A DNA stretch of 64,000 nucleotides from Nilaparvata lugens (GCF_014356525.2 NC_052514.1:3772190-3836189); one strand, 5' to 3'; counted from the first letter of the stretch, positions 20,142 through 29,412 are shown. Notes: generated from the sequence alone by a model not told the origin. Made by a program: numbers and translations.

Positions 20142-21121
20142 GACTGAACGAAGTGAGGTCTAAGATTCAAGTCGACGGTTTGGCATTTCTCTTAATGTTT
20201 GAATGTTTATATGTTTATTTATTTATATGTTGCGCATTTACGGCGAAACGCGGTAATAGATTTTCATGAACTTTGACAGGTATGTTCCTTTTTTTAATTG
20301 GGCGTCGACCTATATACAAAGTTTTTGGGAATTTTGCATTTCAAGGATAATATAAAAGGAAAAAGGAGCCTCCTTCATACGCCAATATTAGAGTAAAAAT
20401 CAGACTATAGAAGTATTCATCATAAATCAGCTGACAAGTGATTACACAGATGTGTGGAGAAGCCAGTCTATTACTGTATTTGTATAAGGTCTATAGTTTC
20501 AATCAAAGACATTAAAGAGGTATGCATCTTTAAGCTGAGTTTACACCAAAGTTATTAACAAAATAGTTATAACTTAATCCTTATAGATTCTATTAGATTG
20601 AACGGAAGATGACAAACACATATGTTTATCATGTGTATGATAAGTTATGTTCAATCTAATATAATCTAAAAGGATTGAGTTATTAACATTTTTTTAATAA
20701 ATTTGGTCTAATCGCAGCTTTAAGGTCTTTCGTTTCAATATTTTGTTTTGCACTCATGGTATTATTATGCGTATTAAGTATGTATACATGGTATTTCATT
20801 GTATGTATACATGTATGTAATCATGGTAGTACATTAATACATGGTATTATCAGTATCAATATTCTCACATTCGAAAAAACTAATTTAATAGGTAAATAAA
20901 AATAAACAAATGAACTAAATAATGCTTGAGAAATTATAATATTTTTGATTCTAAAAAAATAATTTTCATCAGATAGAAAGATCATCACGGAACTGGATGA
21001 ATTATATCATATGAAATACAAATTCAAACGTGAACTGAGTTTGTTAACATTTAAAACAGTTGACATCTGGTACTTGTGGATGAGAATACTGCGTGAGGTC
21101 TACTGTTCACAGAACTGCTAG
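20142..21121 (+). mobile_element. B-family element, long copy
   Basis: It starts CGAAGTGAGGTCTAAGATTC and ends GTCTACTGTTCACAGAACTG plus CTAGT. It contains TTACGGCGAAACGCGGTAAT and GGAGCCTCCTTCATACGCC. The CTAG|T end preceded by a short hairpin (CTGTTCACAG), and the absence of TIRs, resemble a Helitron-type 3' end, but no Rep/helicase is present. A C-family MITE (20531-20722) is nested inside. Confidence 0.7.
20531..20722. mobile_element. C-family palindromic MITE
   Basis: Arms AAGCTGAGTTTACACCAAAG and the inverse ending CGCAGCTT, with a core of TAGATTCTATTAGATTGAAC facing TTATGTTCAATCTAATA. Nested in a B element. Confidence 0.8.
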
Positions 21122-21269
21122 TATACAGAGTGTCTGATAAGTCTCTCTCTATTTTTTTACAGCAAAAAATTCTTTATCCATGAACCAATATTGTTAGAAC
21201 CACATTTGTTAGATAGAGCACTCCTTGATGTTGTGTTCAACACCAATTTTCATTTGTTTCAGTTTAAAA

Positions 21270-21730
21270 ATTCCCCCTCTCTTAACTCTGGAAGAACGTG
21301 CCAAAATAGCAGCTCGTTATGAGGTGTGTTGATGGTCTATTGTGTTGATGGTGTTTGTGTTGATGGCGTTGATGGTCTCTTGTGTTGATTGCGTTGATGG
21401 TCTGTTGTGTTGATGGTGTGTTGAGGGATCTGTAGTGCGAGTACAAAAGTGGGGGAGGGCTGAACCATCATGGATCCATGCAACACTGGATGTAAAAACT
21501 GTTAGAAATTGCTATTCCAAATTACTAACAACAGGGAGTGCCGCACATGCAAGATGATCAGGAAGACCATCAACGTCAAGGACAGCAGAGAATGTTGACA
21601 GAGTTCGTGAAATGTTCATGAGGAGCCCTCAGAAATCAATGCATCAAGGATCTCGTGAAAGTGGTCTTTCACATTACTCTGTTGCAACGATTCTTAAGAA
21701 AGATCTCAGTGTTTTTGCATCCAGTGTTGC
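21270..21730 (+). pseudogene. Broken mariner-like transposase, N-terminal part
   Basis: The frame reads PLLTLEERAKIAARYEV at 21270-21325, a low-complexity GTTGATGGTGT stretch follows, and from 21441 it continues VQKWGRAEPSWIHATLDVKT and NCYSKLLTTGSAAHAR. It is interrupted by an in-frame TGA at 21555, then reads SGRPSTSRTAENVDRVREMF, MRSPQKSMHQGSRESGLSHY and SVATILKKDL. This is the HTH and linker region of an insect mariner-like (DUF4817-type) transposase, with the typical TGSxxxxxRSGRPSTSRT motif. The DDE catalytic part is missing. A reverse copy of the first segment (VEERAKIPARL) is in the right arm at about 22115-22200. Confidence 0.8.
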
Positions 21731-21783
21731 ATGGATCCCTCGTTCAGCCCTCCGCCACCTTTGTACTCGTACCACAGATCCCC

Positions 21784-21913
21784 AGGTCCCTGTTTCATAA
21801 AACTTATGTCACGTAATACAGGAGAATCACTATTCCAATTGCATTGTCAATAAAGCCGATAAAATCAGCTGTTCCTGTATTACAGGACTTCTAAGTTTTT
21901 ATGAAACAGGGGC
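21784..21913. mobile_element. Small palindromic MITE
   Basis: CCTGTTTCATAAAACTTATG faces CTAAGTTTTTATGAAACAGG, with inner GTAATACAGGA / TCCTGTATTAC. Nested in the U element. Confidence 0.8.
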
Positions 21914-21925
21914 CAGACCCAAAGC

Positions 21926-22110
21926 CACCTCTAATACAAGGCTCCGGCCTACGATATTGTAACGTCGCAGCATAGGCCTAGAATCTAATACATGATTGGT
22001 GGAAAAGATCAGCTGGTATTTTTTAAAATCTTTTTCACCAATCATGTATTAGATTCTAGGCCTACGCTGCGACGTTGCAATATTGTAGGCCGGGGCCTTG
22101 TATTAGAGGT
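21926..22110. mobile_element. Palindromic MITE
   Basis: CCACCTCTAATACAAGGCTC faces GGGCCTTGTATTAGAGGTGG, with inner TAGAATCTAATACATGATTG and its inverse. A half copy lies at about 46030-46082. Confidence 0.85.
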
Positions 22111-22285
22111 GGCTATTCCAGACTCTGCCAGACGAGCTGGTATTTTGGCTCTTTCTTCCACAGTCAAGAGAAGGGGCATTTTTAAACTGAAACAAATGAA
22201 AATTGGTGTTGAACACAACCTCAAGGAGTGCTCTATCTAACATTTATGTAGTCCTAACAAAATTGGTTCATAGATAAAGAAATTA

Positions 22286-22690
22286 TAGCTGTATAACTAG
22301 TACTTCTGTGAACAGTGGACCTCACGCAGTATTCTCATCCACAAGTACCTGATTGAAACTTTAGACCTTATGGAAATACAGCAATAGACTGGCTTCTCCA
22401 CACATCTGTGTAATCACTTGTCAGCTGATTTATGATGAATAATTCTATAGTCTGATTTTTACTCCAATATTGGCGTATGAAGGAGGCTCTTTTTCCTTTA
22501 ATATTATCCTTGAAAAGCAAATTTTCCAAAAACCTTGTATATAGGTCGACGCGCAATTAAAAAAGTAACATACCTGTCAAATTCCATGAAAATCTATTAC
22601 CGCGTTTCGCCGTAAATGCGCAACATAAAAACATTTAAACATTAGGAGAAATGTCAAACCGTCGACTTGAATCTTGGACCTCACTTCGCT
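22286..22690 (-). mobile_element. B-family element nested in U
   Basis: Short form of the family: AACTAGTACTTCTGTGAACA at one end and GACCTCACTTCGCTCGGTCA at the other. It splits the U right arm between GCTGTA and AAAAATAGGG. Confidence 0.8.
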
Positions 22691-22780
22691 CGGTCAAAAA
22701 TAGGGAGTGACTTATCAGACACTCTGTAGTATTGGACACTCTCATAAGTGGTTTTACTAAACAGAACAGAAATCTCTGAC

Positions 22781-22998
22781 CGTGTTTTGATCTTCTTGGC
22801 CTCAGCTTTGTCCTTGAGTGCCAGGGCTTGCTCCTCCGTGCAAACGGTCTCTGATATGACCTTGTCCATGCGGTGTTGGAACACGTTCTTAACAGCTGTT
22901 TCGGCGCGGCTCTTCTGGTAGTGACGCTCTCTCTGCGAGGGGGTTCCCGTGCCCCAACCCCCGTACGTCAAGTATTGTCTGTGTTGGGGCGCTGTGTG
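22781..22998 (-). CDS. DNAJC28: DNAJC28-like protein, exon 4, residues 144-215
   Basis: The acceptor GTTGTTGCAG precedes base 22998 and the exon opens in phase 0 with HTAPQHRQYLTYGGWGTGTP. It matches the family's conserved TPQHRxYLxxxGxGxGTPxxRExxY motif between the J domain and DUF1992. It continues SQRERHYQKSRAETAVKNVF and QHRMDKV, and ends AEAKKIKT plus two bases of arginine. The donor ACG|GTCAGA is somewhat weak, but it is the one that restores the frame with exon 5. The GC content is well above that of the surrounding intron. Coding begins about 50 bases after the end of the nested U element. Confidence 0.94.
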
Positions 22999-23067
22999 CT
23001 GCAACAACATTCATTCATTCATTTCATGATTATTATTATTGTAAGTAATTCAAAATAACTTATAGTT

Positions 23068-23172
23068 ATACCCCGCACACACTCATCCATTTTTGTTCGT
23101 ACGATATTTTGATATGCTTATGAATTCTATTAGATTAAGAGGAACTTGATAAACATCATCTGTTTAATCTAA
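23068..23172. mobile_element. C-superfamily palindromic MITE fragment
   Basis: ATGAATTCTATTAGATTAAG faces CTGTTTAATCTAATGATGG, with a CGCACACACTCATCC left edge. It overlaps the last codons of the exon-like segment ending at 23164. Confidence 0.55.
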
Positions 23173-23328
23173 TGATGGATTGGAAATTCGGATGGGTCCA
23201 GGATTATTGACAGGGGCAGCATACTTGTACCCAGGATTGTCCCCAACAGTAAAGCTGGACCCAGGATTGGCAGGGGCAGGTCCAGTATCTCTGTTGGGGA
23301 CAATATTGCCGGGAAATGGTAGAAGCCA
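23164..23328 (-). CDS. Exon-like segment, Pro/Asn/Gly-rich C-terminus (unrecognised)
   Basis: On the minus strand a good acceptor (TACTTCTTTTCAG) precedes base 23328. A phase-0 frame reads WLLPFPGNIVPNRDTGPAPA, then NPGSSFTVGDNPGYKYAAPV, then NNPGPIRISNPSLD and TAA (54 residues). NPG recurs three times. The block is more GC-rich than its flanks. It lies inside DNAJC28 intron 3, 166 bases upstream of exon 4. Because exon 3 ends in phase 0, splicing into it would give a short J-domain isoform lacking DUF1992. It could instead be the last exon of another gene or an old insertion. A MITE abuts or overlaps the stop. Confidence 0.4.
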   Translation of the reverse strand, partial: WLLPFPGNIVPNRDTGPAPANPGSSFTVGDNPGYKYAAPVNNPGPIRISNPSLD

Positions 23329-23393
23329 CTGAAAAGAAGTAGAAGGTAAAAGGTTATGTTAGAAAACATGTGATGTTGGTTTTATTTCAAAAC

Positions 23394-24210
23394 AAAAAAA
23401 TCTGGTGTGGTGCACTCACACAACTTTCCTTGCCGTTATGAGAATTGATCAACTGAAGCTAGTGTTCACGCACATCTCAAGTCTACTTATAAACAAAAAT
23501 CTAAGCCAGATGGTGACAGGACAATAACGCTGGAGACACACGAGGTCTGCTATCTCTTCATAGTGAATGATTTAATAGAACCAACAGTTGCAAACAGTTT
23601 GCAATTGAAATAATAACATTTTCTCGAATTTCAAGCTTATTTTCAATTTTAGGTGAAAATGTTACTGGATATTAATTGTAGAGATTTTCATGCTCAATCT
23701 TTTCCACTCGATTTTTTTCTATTAAATTGTATCTGAAGCCTGATAATTGGGAATCTTAAATCAAACTTTGCATAGATGGGGCGGAGCTCCTGAAATTTTT
23801 ACAGATATGAGACTTGTGGTAGTTGATAGAGCTTATCAATGACTATTTTAGGTATAAATTTGATCAAAATCGTTGGAGCCGTTTTCGAGAGAATCGCGAA
23901 AAACTCTGTTCTTGACAACATTTTTGCCATTTTAGCCGCCATCTTTGATTGCATTTGATCGAAATGGTTCGTGTCGGATCCTTATAGTCTAAGGACCTTG
24001 AGTTCCAAATTTCAAGTCATTCCGTTAATTTGGAGATGAGATATCGTGTACACACACACATACACTCATACACACACATACCCAAAACCCACTTTTTTGG
24101 ACTCAGGGGACCTTGAAACGTATAGAAATTTAGAAATTGGGGTACCTTAATTTTTTTCGGAAAGCAATACTTTCCTTACCTATGGTAATAGGGCAAGGAA
24201 AGTAAAAACA
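23394..24210 (-). mobile_element. H-family element
   Basis: Reverse copy from TCTGGTGTGGTGCACTCACA to AATAGGGCAAGGAAAGTAAA, with a short (CA)n tract. Otherwise as the copy at 7938. Confidence 0.85.
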
Positions 24211-24237
24211 TGATGACGAGTTAAATAGTTTAGAAAA

Positions 24238-24447
24238 GTGTGTATACCAGCACCACTCACATTGGAGGGTGGTGTGGTTTCAAACTGGAAAAGATTCAAA
24301 CAAACTTTTGAAATTTATTTACTTTCTAGTGGAAAGAGTGTGAAAAAGGAACCAGTGAAAGTTGCAGTTTCTCTAAATATAATCGGTGATGAGGTTCTGG
24401 ACATATCTGTTCGTAAGATAATGGACTTCAGAAAAACGTTCACTTTG
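24238..24447 (+). pseudogene. LTR-retrotransposon gag fragment
   Basis: The open stretch reads IPAPLTLEGGVVSNWKRFKQ, TFEIYLLSSGKSVKKEPVKV and AVSLNIIGDEVLDI. This resembles the start of gag in Gypsy-type retrotransposons (P-LxLxGN-xxNWxxFxQxFxxY, then KxxxLLxxxGxxxLxI). Only about 70 residues remain before a stop. No protease, reverse transcriptase or LTR was found nearby. It abuts the H element on its left. Confidence 0.65.
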
Positions 24448-24589
24448 TAAAATAAAATTGGAAGGTAGTCTTAAGACAAAGTTAGAAGACAGAAACTAAC
24501 ATTGGTCATATGATACAGAATTTCAATAGAAAATGAATGGTGAAAACAGCACCGATTTCTCAAACCGTTCAAAAGTTAATCTCATTCAT

Positions 24590-24770
24590 AGATACTGATA
24601 AATCTCCCCCAGACGGCGATATGCCATGGGGAATAAGCCGACATTTTGTCTGTACCTGTTTATTTAATGTAATGAATATTTATTATTGTTTAATATTGTT
24701 AATAATTACTATCTAATGTTTATTACGCATGCAATTGTTCAATAAAGGCATTTATTTTTTTTTTACTGAT
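24590..24770 (+). mobile_element. Retroposon 3' end, tentative
   Basis: Starts near CCCCAGACGGCGATATGCCA and ends CAATAAAGGCATTTA followed by a T-rich run. The AATAAA-plus-tail shape is typical of a 5'-truncated retroposon. Confidence 0.4.
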
Positions 24771-24849
24771 AAATCATTCATCTATCCATCATCTTCACTA
24801 TGATAATGGAAAGAGCTGGCTCATACACATACGTGAAATTATGTAGGAA

Positions 24850-25035
24850 AATTATGTTTGAAGCATCATCACGTCTGAACTACTGGACTGATTGATTTGA
24901 TTTTTTGCATAAAGATTCTTTATTAACCAAGGATGGTTATTGGCCTATTTTTAAATTTCGAATTTTTCATCACATCAAGTTTTCAGTTTGCAAAGTTTTA
25001 ATATAGACCCTTGTGAAACACGGGTTACCTTACCT
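24850..25035 (+). repeat. Z-family repeat
   Basis: Contains GAACTACTGGACTGATTGAT, AAAGATTCTTTATTAACCAA and GTGAAACACGGGTTACC. Related segments are at 50620-50790 and, inverted, at 42755-42965. Ends with an ACACGGGT word near ACCTTACCTA, reminiscent of some Helitron ends. Confidence 0.5.
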
Positions 25036-25099
25036 ACTATTAACAATAAATGTTCCAAATAGAAAAATATAATATTGGGGCACCAAGCTTTGCTTGTTA

Positions 25100-25235
25100 T
25101 TTTTATTTCTGATGAAGAGAACACAATGATTCTTTAAATTATTGTGTTTATATTTCACAGCTGGCTATGTCATCTTATGAATTTCGGGTATGTGATATTG
25201 TTATTTTTCACATACTCGCTCACTCACTTACTTTT
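25100..25235 (+). repeat. Flank unit of a tandem duplication (first copy)
   Basis: ATTTCTGATGAAGAGAACAC through ATTTCACAGCTGGCTATGTC is repeated at 28771-28885. In both places it is followed directly by an H element, so flank and H were duplicated together. Confidence 0.75.
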
Positions 25236-26185
25236 TTACTTTCCTTGCCCTATTACCATAGGTAAGGAAAGTATTGCTTTCCGAAAAAAATTAAGGTACC
25301 TCAATTTCTTAATTTCTATACGTTTCAAGGTCCCCTGAGTCCAAAAAAGTGGTTTTTGGGTATTGGTCTTTATGTGTGTGTGTATGAGTGTATGTGCGTC
25401 TGTGTACACGATATCTCATCTCCCAGTTAACGGAATGACTTGAAATTTGGTACGTATAGTCCTTACTTTATAAGAATCCGACACGAACAATTTCGATCAA
25501 ATGCAATCCGAGAATGTTGTCAAAAACAGGGGTTTTCACGATTTTCTCAAAAAGGGCTCCAACGATTTTGATCAAATTAATACCTAAAATAGTCATTGAT
25601 AAGCTCTAACAACTGCAATAAGTCCTATATCTGTAAAAATTTCAGGAGCTTCGCCCTATCAATGCAGATAGATTCCCAATTATTAGGCTTCAGATACAAT
25701 TGAAACAAAAAAAATCAAGTGGAGTAGATTGAGCATGAAAATTTCTACAATTAATGTTCAGTAACATTTTCAACTAAAATTGAAAATAAGCTTTAAATTC
25801 GAGAAAATGTGATTATTCAATTGCAAATTATTGTTGATTCTATTATTAGTATGACCTATTCCACCCTCTAGGTTTCCTAATAATTGCGAAGTATTGCTAC
25901 GACGCGGACTAGCTACAGTCGGATATGGGTCGGGGTCAGTAGCCGTACTGACAGGTGGAGACACCGGACCTACACTTCTCCCTCTATCCTGATTCTTTAC
26001 CCTCTGCTTCTTTCGCGAGATTTTTACTTTCAGGGGAAGAGCGTTTGCCCGTGCCGTTGCTGGCCGATTCGGCCCTCGGCCTTTGGAATACAGGGTGGGT
26101 GTTAAGGGAGATTAAGATGACCCTATACAAGGAGACGGATCTGACTATCAGATCCCTACCAATAATTCTATTTATAAAGGTAGTA

Positions 26186-27389
26186 CGCAATCTGAACCAA
26201 CTGCGAATTGACGGCGAGCAAGCTGTACCTGCAAGCCCAGGATGTGGTTTTTCTATGGGGTTTAAGGTGAGGGCTATGGAGTAACGGTATGGCGGAACTA
26301 TGGAGTTATTAGTAGTATTTAAGACATAGTTAAATAGGGCACGGTATAGGGTGTAAGCTATAGAGAATAGGGTGCAGGGTATGAGGTATACGGTATCGGG
26401 TATAGGGAACAGAGAATCAATAATAAGATTATTATTCTCTACAGCAAATAAATATCTGCTCAATAATCCGCAATCTGAGAATTGCGCTCTAGCTCTCAGC
26501 AAGCTGAACCTGCTAGCTAAATGCAGTATATCAATTTTAATTATGTGGTAATTAAAATTCAGAGGATAAGGTTTGAGGTGTGGGATTTCTGAGTCGCGAG
26601 CCTGCAGCTGCGAAAGGATTTTCAGCAATTCTGAAACTGCTAAACAGGATTTCCGCGCTAATCTGATGACTGCGCGCCGGTTATTAAGGGCCAATCTGTG
26701 ACTGCCCTTAAGGGTATGGGAATCACTCTCAATCGTCCGAAACGCTTTTAAATTAATAGTCAGTATGTCGACTATTATGAGAGGATAGAAAAGATTTTTC
26801 ACAGACACAGTCTGTAGAATAATATCGGGAAGACAACAGTCTGTCGTTGTCAGGGTAGGAAAGGATTCTTCCAGGATTTTCCACAAGGAAAATATCGAGT
26901 CAGAGACTCCTAATTCAGGAAAAGATTTCAATAGATTTTTCCAAGTAATTGCCAGTCTAAGGACTACCACAATATCGATCTCTAATTTGCAACTGAGATC
27001 ACGGGAAAATTCGTGAATTTTCCACAGGGAAAACCAGCAAATAATATTTGCTATTAAAGAAGACAGGTTTCTAAGAATTTTAGAAAGGATTCGCGGGTCT
27101 GAAAACCCGCGACTAGGACGATCTCGAATCTGGAACTGAGATCAGGAAGGATTTTAACACAGGAAGAATTAAGAGAAAGGATGCCGCAGTCTAGAAACTT
27201 CGGCGAGGAAGTCCTCAAGCTGTACCTGAGAGCTAGAAGGATTTTAGAATAGGGAAAGTGAAGAGAAAGAAAGAGAATGGACGTCGCAGTCTAGAAACTT
27301 CGACAAGGACGAACTCAAGCTGCACCTGAGTTCTCTAGGAAAAGGATTGGACTTTTCCTACTTGGAATTACAGCAAGTCAGAAACTGCT
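26186..27389. repeat. Array of about sixteen hairpins with a shared loop motif
   Basis: Examples, given as arms and loop: 26186-26205 CGCA/TGCG, loop ATCTGAACCAAC; 26498-26514 AGCA/TGCT, loop AGCTGAACC; 26594-26613 TCGC/GCGA; 26624-26641 AGCA/TGCT, loop ATTCTGAAAC; 26654-26676 CGCGC/GCGCG, loop TAATCTGATGACT; 26684-26711 TTAAGGGC/GCCCTTAA, loop CAATCTGTGACT; 26977-27000 and 27120-27143 GATCTC/GAGATC, loops TAATTTGCAACT and GAATCTGGAACT; 27183-27204 GCCG/CGGC and 27283-27304 GTCG/CGAC, same loop CAGTCTAGAAACTT; 27214-27230 CTCA/TGAG; 27312-27332 AACTCA/TGAGTT; 27372-27389 AGCA/TGCT. Arms vary but pair; loops converge on about AAKCTGNAMCT. Confidence 0.75.
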
Positions 27390-27470
27390 AAGCGAATTTA
27401 AAATACAGGGTCACTCTATAGTATGAAAACTAAGCAAGGAAAATTTACCATAGATGATAATAATCTCTCT

Positions 27471-27640
27471 ACAAGGATAAAAATTAATCGAGAAAACTTT
27501 TCTCAAAAGGAACAGGGATTTTCCCACAAGAATAAAAATTAATTGAGTAAAACTATTCTTAAAAAGGACAGGGGTTTCCCTACAAGAATAAAAATTCAAT
27601 GGAGAAAAATTACTCTTTAAACTAAAGGCCACCTTACTAC
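27471..27640 (+). repeat. ~58-base tandem repeat, three units
   Basis: Units contain ACAAGAATAAAAATTAATTG, a GAGAAAACTTTTCTC-type hairpin and an AGGGATTTTCCC-type hairpin. The third unit is truncated. Part of the hairpin-dense insertion. Confidence 0.75.
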
Positions 27641-28770
27641 AGAGAAGGAAAAATATACGGACTACCAGTCCTGACATACAATTACCTGAAATGACGTAGA
27701 TACTGATACGGAGAATAGCGAACCGATTCCCACTTCCCGTATTATAAGTTAATTAAAAACGTCGTGAAGCGACAGAGTCGAGACTTATAAATTAAGTACT
27801 CAAAAATAACCCGCTATAAGAGCCTAGCTAAATTTCCCCACTCAACTGTTTGTAACACAAACTTGAGATCCCTTACAGGTTTCAAAACCAAGAATAACTC
27901 GTTCACCCCCAGTGATACGAATTTAGGAAAAATAACCAACAAGAAAGAAAATCCCCCAGGAAGTTCTATCTTCAAATACAGTCGGCAATTCGACATACAA
28001 TATTCCATTCACTAAAATACAGAATGGAATATTAACCCTCTAGTACACCACTATTAGGAGCGCCGCTCGGGACGCAGCCGTACACGAACCCGTTCACCGA
28101 ACAACTGCTTTCTCCCAGGTCTTCTTGAAGCTGCACCGGGTCGCTGAAAATTAGGAGGCCGGGGGAAAAGAGCTTCCTGACCAATGAGAGTCTGAAAAGA
28201 CGATCACGCCACTGGTCATGTGACGGGGTTTGACTCAGCTGCTCCTGATGCTAAGGGTGCAGCAAATGATGACAATACTGCTGATTCATATAGTAGATTA
28301 GGCCGGTAAACAATATTTCTATTCCAGAAATTTCATGAAGAGCGATACCGACTCAACTCGGTAGCCGAGTGGTAAACAAGATCTGGAAATATCTGGTTAG
28401 ATGAATCCGCTGCTGATGATTTAAAGGGGTTGACGGCGATGGTGATAATGTGCATGTACACAACTGCAAATCTAACAAAATATATCTGGAAGTCGATCCT
28501 ATTCCTATTCTAAAACAGAATAAATTCGCTAAATTATGCATTAGTCGACGGCTCTCCATCCGTCACAAAAATTCACTTTGTGACACTATTAAATCATTCA
28601 CTATGAAGAGATAGCAGACCTCATGTGTGTCTCCAGCGTTATTGCCCTGTCACCAGCTGGCTCAAATCTTTGAATAGTAGACTTGAGATGCGCGGGAACA
28701 CTAGCGTCAGGTGATCAATTTTCATAACGGCAAGGAAAGTTGTGTGAGTGCGCCACACCAGATTTTTTTT

Positions 28771-29018
28771 ATTTCTGATGAAGAAAACACAATAATTCTT
28801 TAAATGATTGTGTTTATATTTCACAGCTGGCTATGTCATCTTATGAATTTCGGGCATGTGATATTGTTATTTTTCACTTACTTTTTTACTTTCCTTGCCC
28901 TATTACCATAGGTAAGGAAAGTATTGCTTTCCGAAAAAAATTAAGGTACCCCAATTTCTAAATCTCTATACGTTTCAAGGTCCCCTGAGTCCAAAAAAGT
29001 GGTTTTTGGGTATTGGTC

Positions 29019-29110
<92 letters not shown>

Positions 29111-29230
29111 TGAAATAAAATGACTTGAAATTTGGAACATATAGTCCTTACACTATAAGGATCCGACACGAACAATTTCGATCAAATGCAATCCAAGATG
29201 GCGGCTAAAATGGCGAAAATGTTGTCAAAA
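28771..29230 (+). repeat. Second flank unit plus truncated H element
   Basis: 28771-28885 repeats 25100-25235. 28881-29230 is the left third of an H element with an expanded (TG)n tract (29024-29111), ending within ATGGCGGCTAAAATGGCGAA and AATGTTGTCAAAAACTG. The truncation lies 45 bases from DNAJC28 exon 3. Confidence 0.8.
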
Positions 29231-29274
29231 ACTGCTTTTATATATATATAGATTAATTTGAGTAAATAACTTAC

Positions 29275-29412
29275 ATTAATATTCTGCTCTTCAACACCTT
29301 TTTGTGCCCCTTTCTTTTCATCATAGTATAATCCATATTCTCCCAAGCCTTCGTTCTTTTTCCACCTGTCCTCAGAGAATTTCTTTTGTAGTCTTCTATA
29401 AGCATTTTCTAT
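29275..29412 (-). CDS. DNAJC28: DNAJC28-like protein, exon 3, residues 98-143
   Basis: The acceptor CATTTTTCAG precedes base 29412. The phase-0 frame reads IENAYRRLQKKFSEDRWKKN and EGLGEYGLYYDEKKGAQKGV, then EEQNIN, with donor AAT|GTAAGT. IENAYRRLQ is the last helix of the J domain (family form IEKAYRKVLxH). The remainder is a charged linker leading to the HTAPQHRxYL motif of exon 4. Length and order agree with the family. A truncated H element sits just beyond the donor. Confidence 0.93.

Larger units (their letters stand above)
21122..22727. mobile_element. U element: mariner-like foldback with B element in right arm
   Basis: The left end TACAGAGTGTCTGATAAGTC and the right end GACTTATCAGACACTCTGTA are perfect inverses and of the type seen in mariner-like elements. 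The arms continue through ATGAACCAATATTGTTAG and ACACCAATTTTCATTTGTTTC, and both include the start of the transposase frame. A B element (22286-22690) splits the right arm, and two small palindromic MITEs (21784-21913 and 21926-22110) fill the centre. Confidence 0.85.
25846..28586. mobile_element. Hairpin-dense 2.7-kb insertion of unknown class
   Basis: It is bounded by TATTA/CTATTA duplications inside an H element. It has no terminal inverted repeats, no poly(A), no LTRs that I can see and no homology to other parts of the window. It contains many short hairpins with different arms but similar loops, a degenerate GGGTATAG-rich run (26337-26410), a ~58-base tandem repeat (27471-27640), a 12-bp perfect stem near 28000-28035, and an 8-bp stem (28562-28569 with 28577-28584) right at its end. 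The 328-codon minus-strand frame at 25984-26970 has no recognisable domain and runs through the hairpins. Confidence 0.8.
25235..28770 (+). mobile_element. H-family element split by a 2.7-kb insertion
   Basis: The left part 25235-25845 and the right part 28587-28770 align with consecutive parts of the complete H copy at 7938-8826. The interruption falls at GATTCTATTA|AATCATTCAC. TATTA (or CTATTA) is present on both sides of the insertion, as a target-site duplication would be. Confidence 0.85.

Noticed and set aside
25984..26970. 328-codon minus-strand frame as a gene
   Set aside because: No domain, signal or splice context recognised, and it runs through the structured hairpin array. Kept only as a finding.
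28975..29175. His/Thr-rich frames across the TG tract
   Set aside because: Microsatellite translation within an H element.
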